A DNA stretch of 64,000 bases from Pedobacter sp. MC2016-24 (GTDB lineage Bacteria > Bacteroidota > Bacteroidia > Sphingobacteriales > Sphingobacteriaceae), in NCBI RefSeq assembly GCF_015223055.1, contig NZ_JADFBX010000002.1, positions 434,001-498,000 of the forward strand, in the 5' to 3' direction. Shown one piece after another: positions 1 through 8,529 of the stretch. The position numbers were made by a program, and so were the translations under genes. Below the pieces are notes generated by a model. The model was not told the DNA's origin and made no database searches. It saw only the letters and a program-made list of their open reading frames with translations. Position 1 is the stretch's first letter; every line of letters begins with the position of its first letter.

Positions 1-1
1 G

Positions 2-136
2 GAAACTGGGAGCTATGTTTATAAATTGATTTCTATGAAACAGATCATGGAAAATCCTGTTCGATATGGCTATAAAGCATCCCGATCGATGCTGGCTGCT
101 AACGAGAAAAGCGATAAGGATAAAAATATCGAATAA
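2..136 (+). CDS. C-terminal end of a truncated gene, possibly a MltD-like lytic transglycosylase
   Basis: An open frame enters from the left edge of the window and stops at the TAA of 134-136, giving 44 residues. It contains the stretch YVYKLISMKQIMENPVRYGY and then a charged tail. An aromatic-rich segment of this kind follows the catalytic domain in Bacteroidota membrane-bound lytic transglycosylases (MltD type), so that is my tentative reading. No catalytic residue is inside the window. A rho-independent terminator begins 25 nt after the stop, which supports this being a real gene end. The identity is a guess from a short piece. Confidence 0.4.
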   Translation, partial: ETGSYVYKLISMKQIMENPVRYGYKASRSMLAANEKSDKDKNIE

Positions 137-160
137 TTTTAAGAAAGAATGCAATTGGGG

Positions 161-197
161 AAAGCCGTTCCGAACTATCGGGGCGGCTTTTTGTTTT
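161..197 (+). terminator. rho-independent terminator
   Basis: Arms 161-171 and 180-190 pair over 11 positions (AAAGCCGTTCC with GGGGCGGCTTT, two G-T wobbles), followed by a T-rich tail. It lies between the truncated upstream gene and the reductase gene and would end the upstream transcript. Confidence 0.75.
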
Positions 198-224
198 GTA
201 ATAAAATCATTAATTTACCCGGCT

Positions 225-1277
225 ATGAATTTGCTGCAATTACGGATTACAAATATGGTCTTTTGCCCTGGCGAAACACTGATTATCAGTTTTGAACCGC
301 TGGATGGTGTGAGGCCAGACTACCAGGCCGGACAGTTTTTAACACTGGTTTTTAACGTGGCTGGAAAAGAATTGAGACGTTCCTATTCACTTTGTAGTTC
401 TCCCGACATCGATGAGCCGTTAGCAATTGCGATCAAACGTGTTGAAAATGGTGCGATATCGCGTCTATTACATCATAAAACGGCAATAGGAGATGTGCTG
501 ACAGCTGTTGAGCCCAATGGCCGCTTTAACTATGTTCCCGAAACGGATGCGAAAAGAACAGTTTTTATGTTTGGTGCAGGAGTAGGTATCACCCCTTTAT
601 TTTCTATTGCCAAGACTGCATTAAAACGCGAGAAAGATACGCAAATCGTCCTGGCCTACAGCAACCGTTCGGCGGCACAAACACTTTTTTATGAGGAGCT
701 CAATGCCTTGCAGCAAGCCTATTCTGATCGCTTTAAATTGATCTACGTTTTTAGCCAGTCGCAAAATTTGATGATGGCCAGGTTGAACGGCTTGCTGATT
801 GAAAAAATTATCAGGGACAACCTGATGTTTGAGCAAAAGGATACCTTATTATATACCTGCGGACCGGTTGACTATATGGATGTTTGCCGCATTACTTTAT
901 TGAACCTTGGTTTTTCACAAGACCAGATTAAAAGGGAAACATTTGTGCTTCCTGAAGATGAGGCGGATGAAGACGATATGACAGAGAAGAAAGTAAAGCA
1001 TACCAATACTTATTCTGTGGTGCTGAACTATCAATCTGAAGTGTATACCATTGATGTGCCCTATAATCAATCAATCCTGGATGCTGCGCTGTCCAATGGA
1101 ATCAGACTGCCTTATAGCTGCCATGCTGGCATATGCAGTACCTGCACCGCCAATTGCATTAAAGGCGGCGTAGAAATGGACTATAACGAGGTTTTGATGG
1201 ATGATGAAATTGCCGCTGGCAGGGTATTGATCTGCACTGGGCATCCAACCGAGAATGGCACAACTTTGGTTTGGTAG
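225..1277 (+). CDS. PaaE-like ferredoxin--NAD(P)H reductase with C-terminal 2Fe-2S domain
   Basis: A 350-residue oxidoreductase with three domains: an FAD-binding barrel with the RSYSLCSSP flavin motif, a NAD(P)-binding domain with the loop GAGVGITPLFSIA, and a plant-type ferredoxin domain at the C terminus with cysteines spaced CHAGICSTC...C as expected for a 2Fe-2S centre. This order is that of PaaE/HmpX-type reductases, which pass electrons from NAD(P)H to a partner oxygenase or desaturase. The open frame extends upstream to 66, but that extension runs through the terminator at 161-197 and encodes unrelated sequence, so I start at the ATG of 225 (MNLLQLRI). No phenylacetate genes are nearby. 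A lipid desaturase encoded at 36153 could be a partner, but that is speculation. Confidence 0.88.
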   Translation: MNLLQLRITNMVFCPGETLIISFEPLDGVRPDYQAGQFLTLVFNVAGKELRRSYSLCSSPDIDEPLAIAIKRVENGAISRLLHHKTAIGDVLTAVEPNGRFNYVPETDAKRTVFMFGAGVGITPLFSIAKTALKREKDTQIVLAYSNRSAAQTLFYEELNALQQAYSDRFKLIYVFSQSQNLMMARLNGLLIEKIIRDNLMFEQKDTLLYTCGPVDYMDVCRITLLNLGFSQDQIKRETFVLPEDEADEDDMTEKKVKHTNTYSVVLNYQSEVYTIDVPYNQSILDAALSNGIRLPYSCHAGICSTCTANCIKGGVEMDYNEVLMDDEIAAGRVLICTGHPTENGTTLVW

Positions 1278-1372
1278 TTTATTGGTGTAAAATGATAAAA
1301 TTTTTAGCAATTTTGCAGTTGTAAGTATTACTGTATGAATCAATCCATTCAGTAGCTTTTTTTAAAATATAT

Positions 1373-4216
1373 ATGAGCAAAAAAACAGTTGACCTGGGCG
1401 AGCAAAAAGATGTGGAAGTATACGGTGCCAGGGTGCATAATCTTAAAAATATAGACATTTCCTTTCCGCGCAACCAGTTGGTCGTGATTACCGGCCTGAG
1501 TGGTAGCGGCAAGTCTTCACTGGCTTTTGATACCATTTATGCCGAGGGGCAAAGGCGTTATATGGAGACGTTTAGTGCTTACTCCCGTCAGTTTATGGGA
1601 GGAATGGAGCGTCCTGACGTAGACAAAGTATCTGGCCTAAGTCCCGTTATTGCCATTGAACAAAAAACAACCAGTAAGAACCCACGATCTACGGTAGGTA
1701 CGATTACTGAAATATATGATTTTATGCGTTTGCTGTATGCCCGTACAGCAGATGCTTTTTCTTACAATACCGGTGAGAAAATGGAGCGCATGAGTGAGGA
1801 TCAGATTCTGAATAACATCTTCAATAAATACGATGACATGCCTGTCAATATCCTGGCTCCTGTTGTTAAGGGGAGAAAAGGGCATTATCGGGAGTTATTT
1901 GAGCAGATTCGTAAACAGGGTTACGTGAAGGTGCGCATTGATGGAGAGATTCAGGACTTGTCGCCTAAAATGCAGGTAGACCGCTATAAGATTCACGATA
2001 TCGAAATTGTGGTAGACCGCCTGATTATTGACCGGAAAGACATTAAACGTTTACAAGATTCTCTGCAAACGGCCATGCGTCTGGGTAAGGGCATCATTAA
2101 GATCAGCGATAAAGAGAATAATGTATCTCATTTCAGCCGTTTTTTGATGTGCCCAACGACAGGGATTTCTTACGATGAACCGCAACCCAATAGCTTTTCA
2201 TTCAACTCTCCTTATGGAGCTTGTGACAACTGCGACGGATTGGGGTATATCTTTGTGGTCGATAAAGAATCGATCATGCCAAATCTAAAGTTGAGTATCA
2301 TGAACGGTGGTTTGGCGCCAATGGGTGAGTATCGTGAGATCTGGATGTTCCAGGTGTTGAAAGCCCTGGCAAAAAAGTACAACTTCTCTTTGTCTACCCC
2401 GCTTGAGAAATTAAGTGAGGAGGTGATCGATATCATCCTTAACGGCTCCCACGAATTGTTGAGTGTAGCTGTAGAATATAATAAATGGAACGTACAAAAT
2501 TACCAGATCACTTTTGATGGTGTAATTAAATTACTGGAGGAGCAGCAAGAGCGTAAGGGCGAAGGCGCAACGGATGACATGGAAAGTTTTCGTAAACTTA
2601 AAACCTGTCCGGTATGTAACGGTGCCCGTCTGAAAAAAGAAAGCTTACATTTTAAAATTGACGGCAAGAATATCTTTGAGCTGGCAGAAATGGACATAAA
2701 CAGTCTAAAAACCTGGTATGTGGATTTAGAAAACCGATTGTCTGAACGTCAAAATACCATCGCCAAAGAGATTTTAAAAGAGATCAGATCGAGGTTGGGT
2801 TTTTTAACTGATGTTGGGTTAAATTACCTTTCGCTGGATCGTACGGCACGTACCCTTTCTGGTGGTGAAGCGCAACGCATTCGTTTGGCTACGCAAATAG
2901 GTTCGCAGCTGATGAATGTGATGTATATTCTGGATGAACCGAGTATCGGCTTGCACCAGCGGGATAATGAGCGCCTAATTGGTGCTTTAAAAAATTTGCG
3001 TGATCTGGGTAATACTGTTTTGGTTGTGGAGCACGACAAAGACATGATTTTAGAGGCCGACCACGTGATTGATGTTGGGCCTGCTGCAGGTGTACATGGT
3101 GGACAAATTGTTGCGCAAGGCACGCCGGCGCAGATTTTGAAATCAGATACACTTACCGCAGCTTATCTGAATGGTAAAAAGGGGATTGAAGTTCCTAAAA
3201 AACGTAGAAAAGGTACGGGACACAAACTTTCTTTGATTAAAGCCAGTGGCCATAATCTAAAAGATGTTTCTGTAGATTTTCCATTGGGTAAGTTCATTGC
3301 GGTTACTGGTGTGTCCGGAAGTGGTAAATCCAGTTTGATTACCGAAACCCTGTACCCGATTTTAAACCATCACTTCTTTAGGGCTAAAAAACACCCGCTG
3401 CCTTATGAGAAAATCAATGGTTTAAAAGAAATTGATAAAGTAATCGAAATCGATCAGGCACCTATTGGTCGTACACCCCGATCAAATCCTTCAACTTATA
3501 CCGGTGTATTCTCTGACATCAGGAATTTATATGTGCAATTGCCGGAAGCAAAAATAAGGGGCTATAAACCGGGGCGTTTCTCTTTCAATGTGAAAGGCGG
3601 ACGTTGCGAAACCTGTCAGGGCGGTGGTATGAAAGTGATCGAAATGAATTTTCTGCCAGATGTACAGGTACCTTGCGAGGAGTGCCATGGCAAACGTTAT
3701 AACCGCGAAACACTCGAGGTGCGTTACAGGGGGAAATCCATTAGCGATGTTTTAGATATGAGCATTGAAGATGCCTGCGATTTCTTTGAGAATATGCCAG
3801 TCATTTACCGTAAGATCAAAACCTTAAAAGATGTTGGTTTAGGCTACATTACACTCGGACAATCTTCTACAACCTTATCAGGTGGGGAAGCACAACGGGT
3901 TAAGCTGGCTACCGAACTTTCTAAAAAGGATACCGGCAGAACTTTTTATATATTAGATGAGCCAACTACAGGTTTGCACTTTGAAGACATCAATGTTTTA
4001 TTGGGTGTATTGAACGAGTTGGTTGAAAAAGGGAATACAGTATTGGTTATTGAGCACAATCTGGATGTTGTAAAAGTAGCAGATTGGGTAATTGATCTTG
4101 GTGAAGAAGGAGGAGTTGGTGGGGGTAGAATCATTTTTGAGGGCACGCCTGAAGGATTGGTTCAAAATCCAATTAGTTTAACCGGCAAATTTCTTAAAAA
4201 AGAAATGGGCCTTTAA
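1373..4216 (+). CDS. uvrA: excinuclease ABC subunit A (UvrA)
   Basis: UvrA is the DNA-damage recognition ATPase of nucleotide excision repair. The 947-residue length is normal. Two ABC ATPase modules are visible: Walker A GLSGSGKS at residues 41-48 and GVSGSGKS at 646-653, with signature motifs LSGGEAQR in both halves and Walker B ILDEP. The C-terminal zinc module is intact (CETCQGGGM ... CEECHGKRYN). In the N-terminal zinc module the first CxxC reads CPTT (residue 260 region, near base 2150), so one of four ligands is missing while the second pair, CDNC, is present. I believe this substitution is shared by Bacteroidota UvrA proteins, so I do not read it as damage. The next gene follows after 11 nt, so the two are probably co-transcribed. 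Confidence 0.97.
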   Translation: MSKKTVDLGEQKDVEVYGARVHNLKNIDISFPRNQLVVITGLSGSGKSSLAFDTIYAEGQRRYMETFSAYSRQFMGGMERPDVDKVSGLSPVIAIEQKTTSKNPRSTVGTITEIYDFMRLLYARTADAFSYNTGEKMERMSEDQILNNIFNKYDDMPVNILAPVVKGRKGHYRELFEQIRKQGYVKVRIDGEIQDLSPKMQVDRYKIHDIEIVVDRLIIDRKDIKRLQDSLQTAMRLGKGIIKISDKENNVSHFSRFLMCPTTGISYDEPQPNSFSFNSPYGACDNCDGLGYIFVVDKESIMPNLKLSIMNGGLAPMGEYREIWMFQVLKALAKKYNFSLSTPLEKLSEEVIDIILNGSHELLSVAVEYNKWNVQNYQITFDGVIKLLEEQQERKGEGATDDMESFRKLKTCPVCNGARLKKESLHFKIDGKNIFELAEMDINSLKTWYVDLENRLSERQNTIAKEILKEIRSRLGFLTDVGLNYLSLDRTARTLSGGEAQRIRLATQIGSQLMNVMYILDEPSIGLHQRDNERLIGALKNLRDLGNTVLVVEHDKDMILEADHVIDVGPAAGVHGGQIVAQGTPAQILKSDTLTAAYLNGKKGIEVPKKRRKGTGHKLSLIKASGHNLKDVSVDFPLGKFIAVTGVSGSGKSSLITETLYPILNHHFFRAKKHPLPYEKINGLKEIDKVIEIDQAPIGRTPRSNPSTYTGVFSDIRNLYVQLPEAKIRGYKPGRFSFNVKGGRCETCQGGGMKVIEMNFLPDVQVPCEECHGKRYNRETLEVRYRGKSISDVLDMSIEDACDFFENMPVIYRKIKTLKDVGLGYITLGQSSTTLSGGEAQRVKLATELSKKDTGRTFYILDEPTTGLHFEDINVLLGVLNELVEKGNTVLVIEHNLDVVKVADWVIDLGEEGGVGGGRIIFEGTPEGLVQNPISLTGKFLKKEMGL

Positions 4217-4227
4217 AAAGGACCAAT

Positions 4228-5142
4228 ATGGACAAAAGACTGAATGATTTTTTACCAGATGCTTCAGCACCTGAAGGGCAAATGGCCGCAATAGGCATGC
4301 AGTATCTAAATGACTACATGGCGGTAGAGCTGGCTGACGTCCGGTCACTATTCCATTTGAGAAAACCGTTTAGCCATAAGGGTACATATGGTCATGCACT
4401 GATCATTGCAGGCGGAACGCTGACTATGGGTGCAGCGCTGTTATCTGCAAAGGGCTGTTTGTGTGCCGGAGCTGGCTTAACTACGGCTGCCATTCCCGTA
4501 AGTGGTTTATCTGCGTTAAACGCTGCGCTTCCTGAGGTGATGTTTGTGGAGAAACAGATGCTTTTAAGTCCGGGTGCTATTGAGCCCTACAATGCCATTG
4601 CCATTGGTCCGGGCTTATCGGATGAAGAATCTAATTTAAGCCTTGTTGGAGGCTTAATTCGTTTGAAATTACCTTTAATTATAGATGCTGACGGTCTGAA
4701 TATGCTAAGCGTCAATAAAAAAATGCTGGATGGGCTGTCGCCGCATTCTGTAATTACACCGCATATCAAAGAATTTGATCGCCTATTTGGCATACATACG
4801 ACCTGGTGGGCCCGTTTGCAGACTGCTATTCGTGAAGCAAAAGCCAGAAAGATCGTGATTGTACTTAAAAACCAATATACTTTTATTGTAGACCAGAAAG
4901 GTTTGGTATATATCAACACAACAGGAAATCCAGCAATGGCACAAGGGGGGATGGGTGATGTGCTTGCAGGTATAATCACTGCTTTTGTTGCACAAGGTTA
5001 CCCTGTAAAAGACGCTGCTATTTTGGGCTGTTATTTACATGGAAAATCGGGTGATGACCTAGCTGAATCCTATTTTAATGTAACGGCTTCGCAGGTTGCA
5101 ACAGAAATACCTAAAACGTTGAAACGTTTGTTAAAGCTTTAA
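4228..5142 (+). CDS. ADP/ATP-dependent NAD(P)H-hydrate dehydratase (stand-alone YjeF C-terminal domain)
   Basis: This protein repairs hydrated NAD(P)H. The ribokinase-like fold is recognised from FSHKGTYGHALIIAG near residue 48, the segment IDADGLNML, and the nucleotide-site motif NPAMAQGGMGDVLAGI near 235. In many bacteria this domain is the second half of a roughly 500-residue bifunctional protein whose first half is the NAD(P)HX epimerase. Here the protein has 304 residues, and only about 40 precede the dehydratase domain. That short N-terminal piece resembles the inter-domain linker, so the gene looks like a form that has lost its epimerase. It follows uvrA by 11 nt, and its stop overlaps the end of the convergent anti-sigma gene by 4 nt. 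Confidence 0.88.
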   Translation: MDKRLNDFLPDASAPEGQMAAIGMQYLNDYMAVELADVRSLFHLRKPFSHKGTYGHALIIAGGTLTMGAALLSAKGCLCAGAGLTTAAIPVSGLSALNAALPEVMFVEKQMLLSPGAIEPYNAIAIGPGLSDEESNLSLVGGLIRLKLPLIIDADGLNMLSVNKKMLDGLSPHSVITPHIKEFDRLFGIHTTWWARLQTAIREAKARKIVIVLKNQYTFIVDQKGLVYINTTGNPAMAQGGMGDVLAGIITAFVAQGYPVKDAAILGCYLHGKSGDDLAESYFNVTASQVATEIPKTLKRLLKL

Positions 5143-5999
5143 ACGCCACCCATCACGATCATCTGATCCATCGTAGGGCTTACACTTCCACCACGTTTTT
5201 CCAGGGTGACAGCAAAGGCTTGAGCGCCGGCAATTTCTTTCATGGCCAATAAAATCTGTGTGGTGTCTGACTTCACATCAAAAACACCCAGATCTACTGG
5301 TTTACCATTCACAAGTGCCCACAATTGATATTGATGGCTTTGGTCATTCGCAGGCAAAGCCATTTTTGAATTGTCAACCATCACATGCTGTCCGCTGGTG
5401 TGCCAGTAAACTACCATTTTTGCTGCAGGATCCATTTTAGTACCGGCAAGTTTTACCACTTTCCAGTCCGGATCGTCAGCCATATCGGCAATTTTACGTA
5501 AGTCAGTATTTTCTTCGGTTAAATAGCTGGTGGTGCTGGCGAATTTTTGCTTATCCAGATTCAGGGCTAAAATTTCAGTTTTGGCCTGGCCAAGTTCATT
5601 GTGTGCGGAGTATAGGGCAATCGCGCTCACAACCAGCATGGCTACGCAAGCGGCTAAGGCGAATCGCAATATTCTTATTTTTGCCTCATATTCATTGTAC
5701 TGCTGTATGGGAACAACAGGTGTCGGTTTAATAACCTGTTCAACTTCAGCAGTTACCGGTACAATGGTTTCATTGTCCGATAAGCGGTTCATGATTTGAT
5801 CTTTCAGTTCCGCCGAAGGCTCGATTGAATTTTGCAGGGCATATTGTTCCATAGCGAGCTCAATCGCGGCAATTTCCTGTTTTACTTCAGGATATCTGGC
5901 CGCCATTTCTTCAACTTCCTGTTGTTCCTGTACAGTTAACTGTACAAGAACATAAAGCTCAAGTATGCCTGATTCTATATATGCGTTTACCTCTTCCAC
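5139..5999 (-). CDS. anti-sigma factor, RskA-like, membrane-anchored
   Basis: A 286-residue single-pass membrane protein. The cytoplasmic N-terminal part (about 1-105) is acidic and helical and contains no HxxxCxxC zinc motif. One transmembrane helix lies near 108-128 (RFALAACVAMLVVSAIALYS). A short coiled coil follows, then the extracytoplasmic RskA domain, including YQLWALVNGKPVDLG near 230. It should bind and silence the ECF sigma factor encoded directly upstream, whose stop is separated by one base. The start is GTG at 5999: the in-frame sequence upstream reaches a stop without any ATG, and the family normally begins with the helix VNAYIESGILELYVL. Its stop overlaps that of the NAD(P)HX dehydratase gene. 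Confidence 0.9.
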   Translation of the reverse strand: MEEVNAYIESGILELYVLVQLTVQEQQEVEEMAARYPEVKQEIAAIELAMEQYALQNSIEPSAELKDQIMNRLSDNETIVPVTAEVEQVIKPTPVVPIQQYNEYEAKIRILRFALAACVAMLVVSAIALYSAHNELGQAKTEILALNLDKQKFASTTSYLTEENTDLRKIADMADDPDWKVVKLAGTKMDPAAKMVVYWHTSGQHVMVDNSKMALPANDQSHQYQLWALVNGKPVDLGVFDVKSDTTQILLAMKEIAGAQAFAVTLEKRGGSVSPTMDQMIVMGGV

Positions 6000-6000
6000 T

Positions 6001-6552
6001 TCAATTAAAATTCTTTCTTAACTCCATAATCGCCATCCGGATACGTGTTTTCACCGTACCCAATGGTAAATTTAACTCCTCTGCTGCCTCAACGTGTGTA
6101 TATCCCTTAAAATACACCATATCAAGAACGCTCGTAAATTCAGGCTTTAACGCAGTTACCATGTCTTTGATACCCAAGGTGTCTGCATTAAAACTGATCT
6201 CTTTCTGTGCGTCAATGAAATCTACGTTATTTTCTATGTCTTGGTTTTTATTAGAATTTTTAAAATCTTTAGAGCGTAATTTATCGATAGCTAAATTACG
6301 TGCAATGTTCATCATCCAGGTAAATAAACGCCCTTTAGAAGCGTCGTAGCTTTCTCCTGAATTCCAAATTTTTATGAAAGTTTCTTGTAATAAATCTTCT
6401 GCGAGTTCAATCGGTTGAACAATTCTCGATATCACACCCAGCAATGCTGCCGAATACATATCATACAGCGCCTGTACTGCAATCGTGTGTCGATTTTTCA
6501 GTGCGCCAACCAGCTCTTCTTCAGATAGTGATATTTTTTTTGTCGTTGCCAA
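6001..6552 (-). CDS. ECF-type RNA polymerase sigma factor
   Basis: A 183-residue sigma-70 family protein with only regions 2 and 4. Region 2 spans about residues 25-95 and includes AEDLLQETFIKIWNS and the helix FTWMMNIARNLAIDKLRSK. Region 4 spans about 130-180 with the helix-turn-helix THVEAAEELNLPLGTVKTRI. It resembles the SigK-like group that works with RskA-type anti-sigma factors, and the next gene is exactly such a protein. The start is TTG at 6552. No ATG occurs between the upstream in-frame stop (6574-6576) and the conserved region, and MATTKKISLSEEEL fits the usual N terminus. No target promoter could be identified. Confidence 0.92.
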   Translation of the reverse strand: MATTKKISLSEEELVGALKNRHTIAVQALYDMYSAALLGVISRIVQPIELAEDLLQETFIKIWNSGESYDASKGRLFTWMMNIARNLAIDKLRSKDFKNSNKNQDIENNVDFIDAQKEISFNADTLGIKDMVTALKPEFTSVLDMVYFKGYTHVEAAEELNLPLGTVKTRIRMAIMELRKNFN

Positions 6553-6618
6553 GGGTTTGCTAATATACAGAAACTAGAACAACAACAAAATGAAAAATGT
6601 TTTTTTATATTTAATTGA

Positions 6619-7497
6619 TTAGAAGTCGAACAAATGTTTTTCAGCATGATAAGAAGAACGCACCAAGGGGCCACTTTCAACATATCTCAAACCTTTTGCC
6701 AGGCCAATTTCTTTGTATTTAGCGAACTGATCCGGATGTATCCAGTCTACAACAGGGTGGTGGTTACGGGTAGGTTGTAGATACTGGCCTAAAGTCAGGA
6801 TATGTACGCCATTGGCAACCAGATCATCCATTGCCTCGAGCACATCATCCTCTGTTTCGCCAAGGCCCAGCATGATACCAGTTTTGGTTCTTAACCCAAA
6901 TTCAGAAATTCTTTTTAATGCTTCCAGACTCCGGTCGTATTTTGCCTGAATCCGAACTTGCTTAGTTAAACGTCTAACCGTTTCTACATTATGAGACATT
7001 ACTTCAGGTCTTTCTTCCAATACGCGGTACAGGTTGTCCCATTGCCCCTTAAAATCAGGGATCAGGGTTTCCAGTGTGGTCTGCGGGCTTTCTCTTCTGA
7101 TGGCTTGTAATGTTTCAGCCCAAATAATTGAGCCACCATCTTTCAGATCATCCCGGTCAACTGAAGTAATTACACAATGTTTTACCTGCATCAGTTTTAC
7201 CGAATTGGCAACACGATTGGGTTCGTCGGTATCCACAGCCAGGGGTCTGCCTGTAGCAACAGCACAAAAGGAGCAAGACCGGGTACAGATGTTACCCAAA
7301 ATCATAAAGGTTGCTGTACCTGCTCCCCAGCATTCGCCCATATTTGGACAATTACCACTTTCGCAAATGGTATGGAGCTTATGGGTATCCACTAAGCTAC
7401 GTACCTGAGCATATTCTTTACCAACAGGAAGCTTTACTCTAAGCCAATCTGGTTTACGTTGTACTGGGTTTTCTGAAACAACCGGAAGTGCGATCAT
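6619..7497 (-). CDS. lipA: lipoyl synthase
   Basis: LipA inserts two sulfurs into protein-bound octanoyl groups to make lipoyl cofactors. It is a radical SAM protein with two 4Fe-4S clusters. The auxiliary-cluster motif [12 protein letters not shown] and the radical SAM motif CTRSCSFC are both intact, and the C-terminal [10 protein letters not shown] segment is typical and carries the serine ligand of the auxiliary cluster. The 292-residue length is normal. A perfect TAACTTTG box ends only 4 nt upstream of the ATG, which suggests an mRNA with almost no leader. The gene is divergent from the OsmC gene. Confidence 0.97.
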   Translation of the reverse strand: MIALPVVSENPVQRKPDWLRVKLPVGKEYAQVRSLVDTHKLHTICESGNCPNMGECWGAGTATFMILGNICTRSCSFCAVATGRPLAVDTDEPNRVANSVKLMQVKHCVITSVDRDDLKDGGSIIWAETLQAIRRESPQTTLETLIPDFKGQWDNLYRVLEERPEVMSHNVETVRRLTKQVRIQAKYDRSLEALKRISEFGLRTKTGIMLGLGETEDDVLEAMDDLVANGVHILTLGQYLQPTRNHHPVVDWIHPDQFAKYKEIGLAKGLRYVESGPLVRSSYHAEKHLFDF

Positions 7498-7501
7498 GGT
7501 A

Positions 7502-7509
7502 CAAAGTTA
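7502..7509 (-). promoter_or_regulatory. -7 promoter box of lipA (TAACTTTG)
   Basis: On the minus strand TAACTTTG matches the Bacteroidota -7 consensus TAnnTTTG at every fixed position. Four bases separate it from the lipA ATG. No TTG lies at the ideal 19-nt distance, so only the -7 element is supported. Confidence 0.55.
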
Positions 7510-7596
7510 AACAATCTGTTTGAATAGTTGGGAGCAGGAAATGTTTTTGGCATGTAAAGATGCGTATGCTTCAAAGAGAATGTTTAATTTTACCGT

Positions 7597-8001
7597 ATGG
7601 CTACTTCAAAAATAACTTATAACGGTGGTTTGAGAACCACATCAGTACACGAGCGTTCAGGAAATGAAATCATTACAGATGCCCCGGTTGACAATAAAGG
7701 AAAGGGTGAGGCTTTCTCTCCGACAGATTTACTGGCTACCTCATTGGGCAATTGCATGTTGACCATTGTTGGTATTGCAGCTAATGAGCATGGTTTCAAT
7801 ATCGATGGAGCTACTTGCGAGATTACCAAAATTATGGCTGAAAATCCAAGGAGGGTAACGGAAATTGTAGTTAACTTCCAGTTCCCTACCAATGATTACT
7901 CCGATAAGGTGAAAACAATTATCGAAAGATCTGCCCATACTTGTCCGGTAGCATATAGCTTACATCCAGACATTGTAAAGACAGTTTCTTTTAATTATTA
8001 A
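7597..8001 (+). CDS. OsmC family protein
   Basis: A 134-residue protein of the OsmC/Ohr superfamily, whose better-studied members reduce organic hydroperoxides with a pair of cysteines. One candidate is in SLGNCMLTIVG near residue 53 and the other in SAHTCPVAYSLHPD near 117, the two positions expected for the family. The N-terminal segment ITYNGGLRTTSVHERSG and the segment FSPTDLLATSLGNC are characteristic. It is divergent from lipA and convergent with ytxJ, overlapping it by 11 nt. A TAATTTTA box (one mismatch to TAnnTTTG) ends 4 nt before the ATG. The substrate is unknown. Confidence 0.92.
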   Translation: MATSKITYNGGLRTTSVHERSGNEIITDAPVDNKGKGEAFSPTDLLATSLGNCMLTIVGIAANEHGFNIDGATCEITKIMAENPRRVTEIVVNFQFPTNDYSDKVKTIIERSAHTCPVAYSLHPDIVKTVSFNY

Positions 8002-8323
8002 TGACTTCAGCTACTTCATCCGCAGAGATGTCACTGTGAGAAGCATCCAGGACGCAATCTCCGTTTTTGATTAACAAGATTTGCGGCGACTCATGTTGTA
8101 CTTGAAAAGTTTCAGCTATCTGCGCAGAAATGTCGCGATAGCTGATTAAATCTAAAAAGTACAAGTTGGTGTCTTCAGGAATTACCGACCAGTCCAGTTC
8201 AAACCGTCTTTTTGCCATTGAACTCACCGAGCAACGTGTGCTGTGTTTGAAAATTAAACTGTAACCTGTTTTTTGTTTGATCTGGCTGATCTGTTCCAGA
8301 TCAGTAATATTTTTCCACTGCAT
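7991..8323 (-). CDS. ytxJ: bacillithiol system redox-active protein YtxJ
   Basis: A 110-residue thioredoxin-fold protein in which the single redox cysteine lies in FKHSTRCSVSSMA near residue 31, in place of the usual CxxC. This monothiol motif marks the YtxJ family, which occurs in organisms that make bacillithiol and is thought to act as a bacilliredoxin. The C-terminal segment SPQILLIKNGDCVLDASHSDI carries the cis-proline region and ends in a helix. The 3' end overlaps the OsmC gene by 11 nt on the opposite strand; both products would act in thiol and peroxide stress. Confidence 0.88.
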   Translation of the reverse strand: MQWKNITDLEQISQIKQKTGYSLIFKHSTRCSVSSMAKRRFELDWSVIPEDTNLYFLDLISYRDISAQIAETFQVQHESPQILLIKNGDCVLDASHSDISADEVAEVINN

Positions 8324-8350
8324 AATATCCCCTTCTAAATTAAATCAACA

Positions 8351-8473
8351 CTATCCTCTTCTTTTTCTGCTTTCCGGATATGAACTATAAGCCGGACAGA
8401 TTTTATTAGAACATGCTTCTAAAAGGGTTATTGCAAAAAATACGCCAAGCAGTAATATTGCCACTTTCTTCAT
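8351..8473 (-). CDS. very small predicted lipoprotein (40 aa)
   Basis: Reading the minus strand from the ATG at 8473 gives 40 residues to the TAG at 8351-8353. The N terminus MKKVAILLLGVFFAITLLEAC is a lipoprotein signal with a cysteine at position 21. The mature part would be only about 20 residues, with a CPAYSSY segment and a basic end (SRKRRG). I recall similar short CPAYS-type lipoproteins in Bacteroidota, but I know of no function. It lies between ytxJ and ribH on the same strand. Confidence 0.6.
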   Translation of the reverse strand: MKKVAILLLGVFFAITLLEACSNKICPAYSSYPESRKRRG

Positions 8474-8529
8474 ATATCTATCTGTAATGTGTAACTAAGC
8501 TACGGTTTTTAACAATTAAAACAAAGCTG

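Noticed and set aside
66..224. N-terminal extension of the PaaE-like reductase
   Set aside because: It overlaps the end of the upstream gene and a terminator hairpin, and does not resemble the family N terminus.
4587..4979. 130-codon minus-strand frame inside the NAD(P)HX dehydratase gene
   Set aside because: Shadow of a conserved gene; low-complexity translation.
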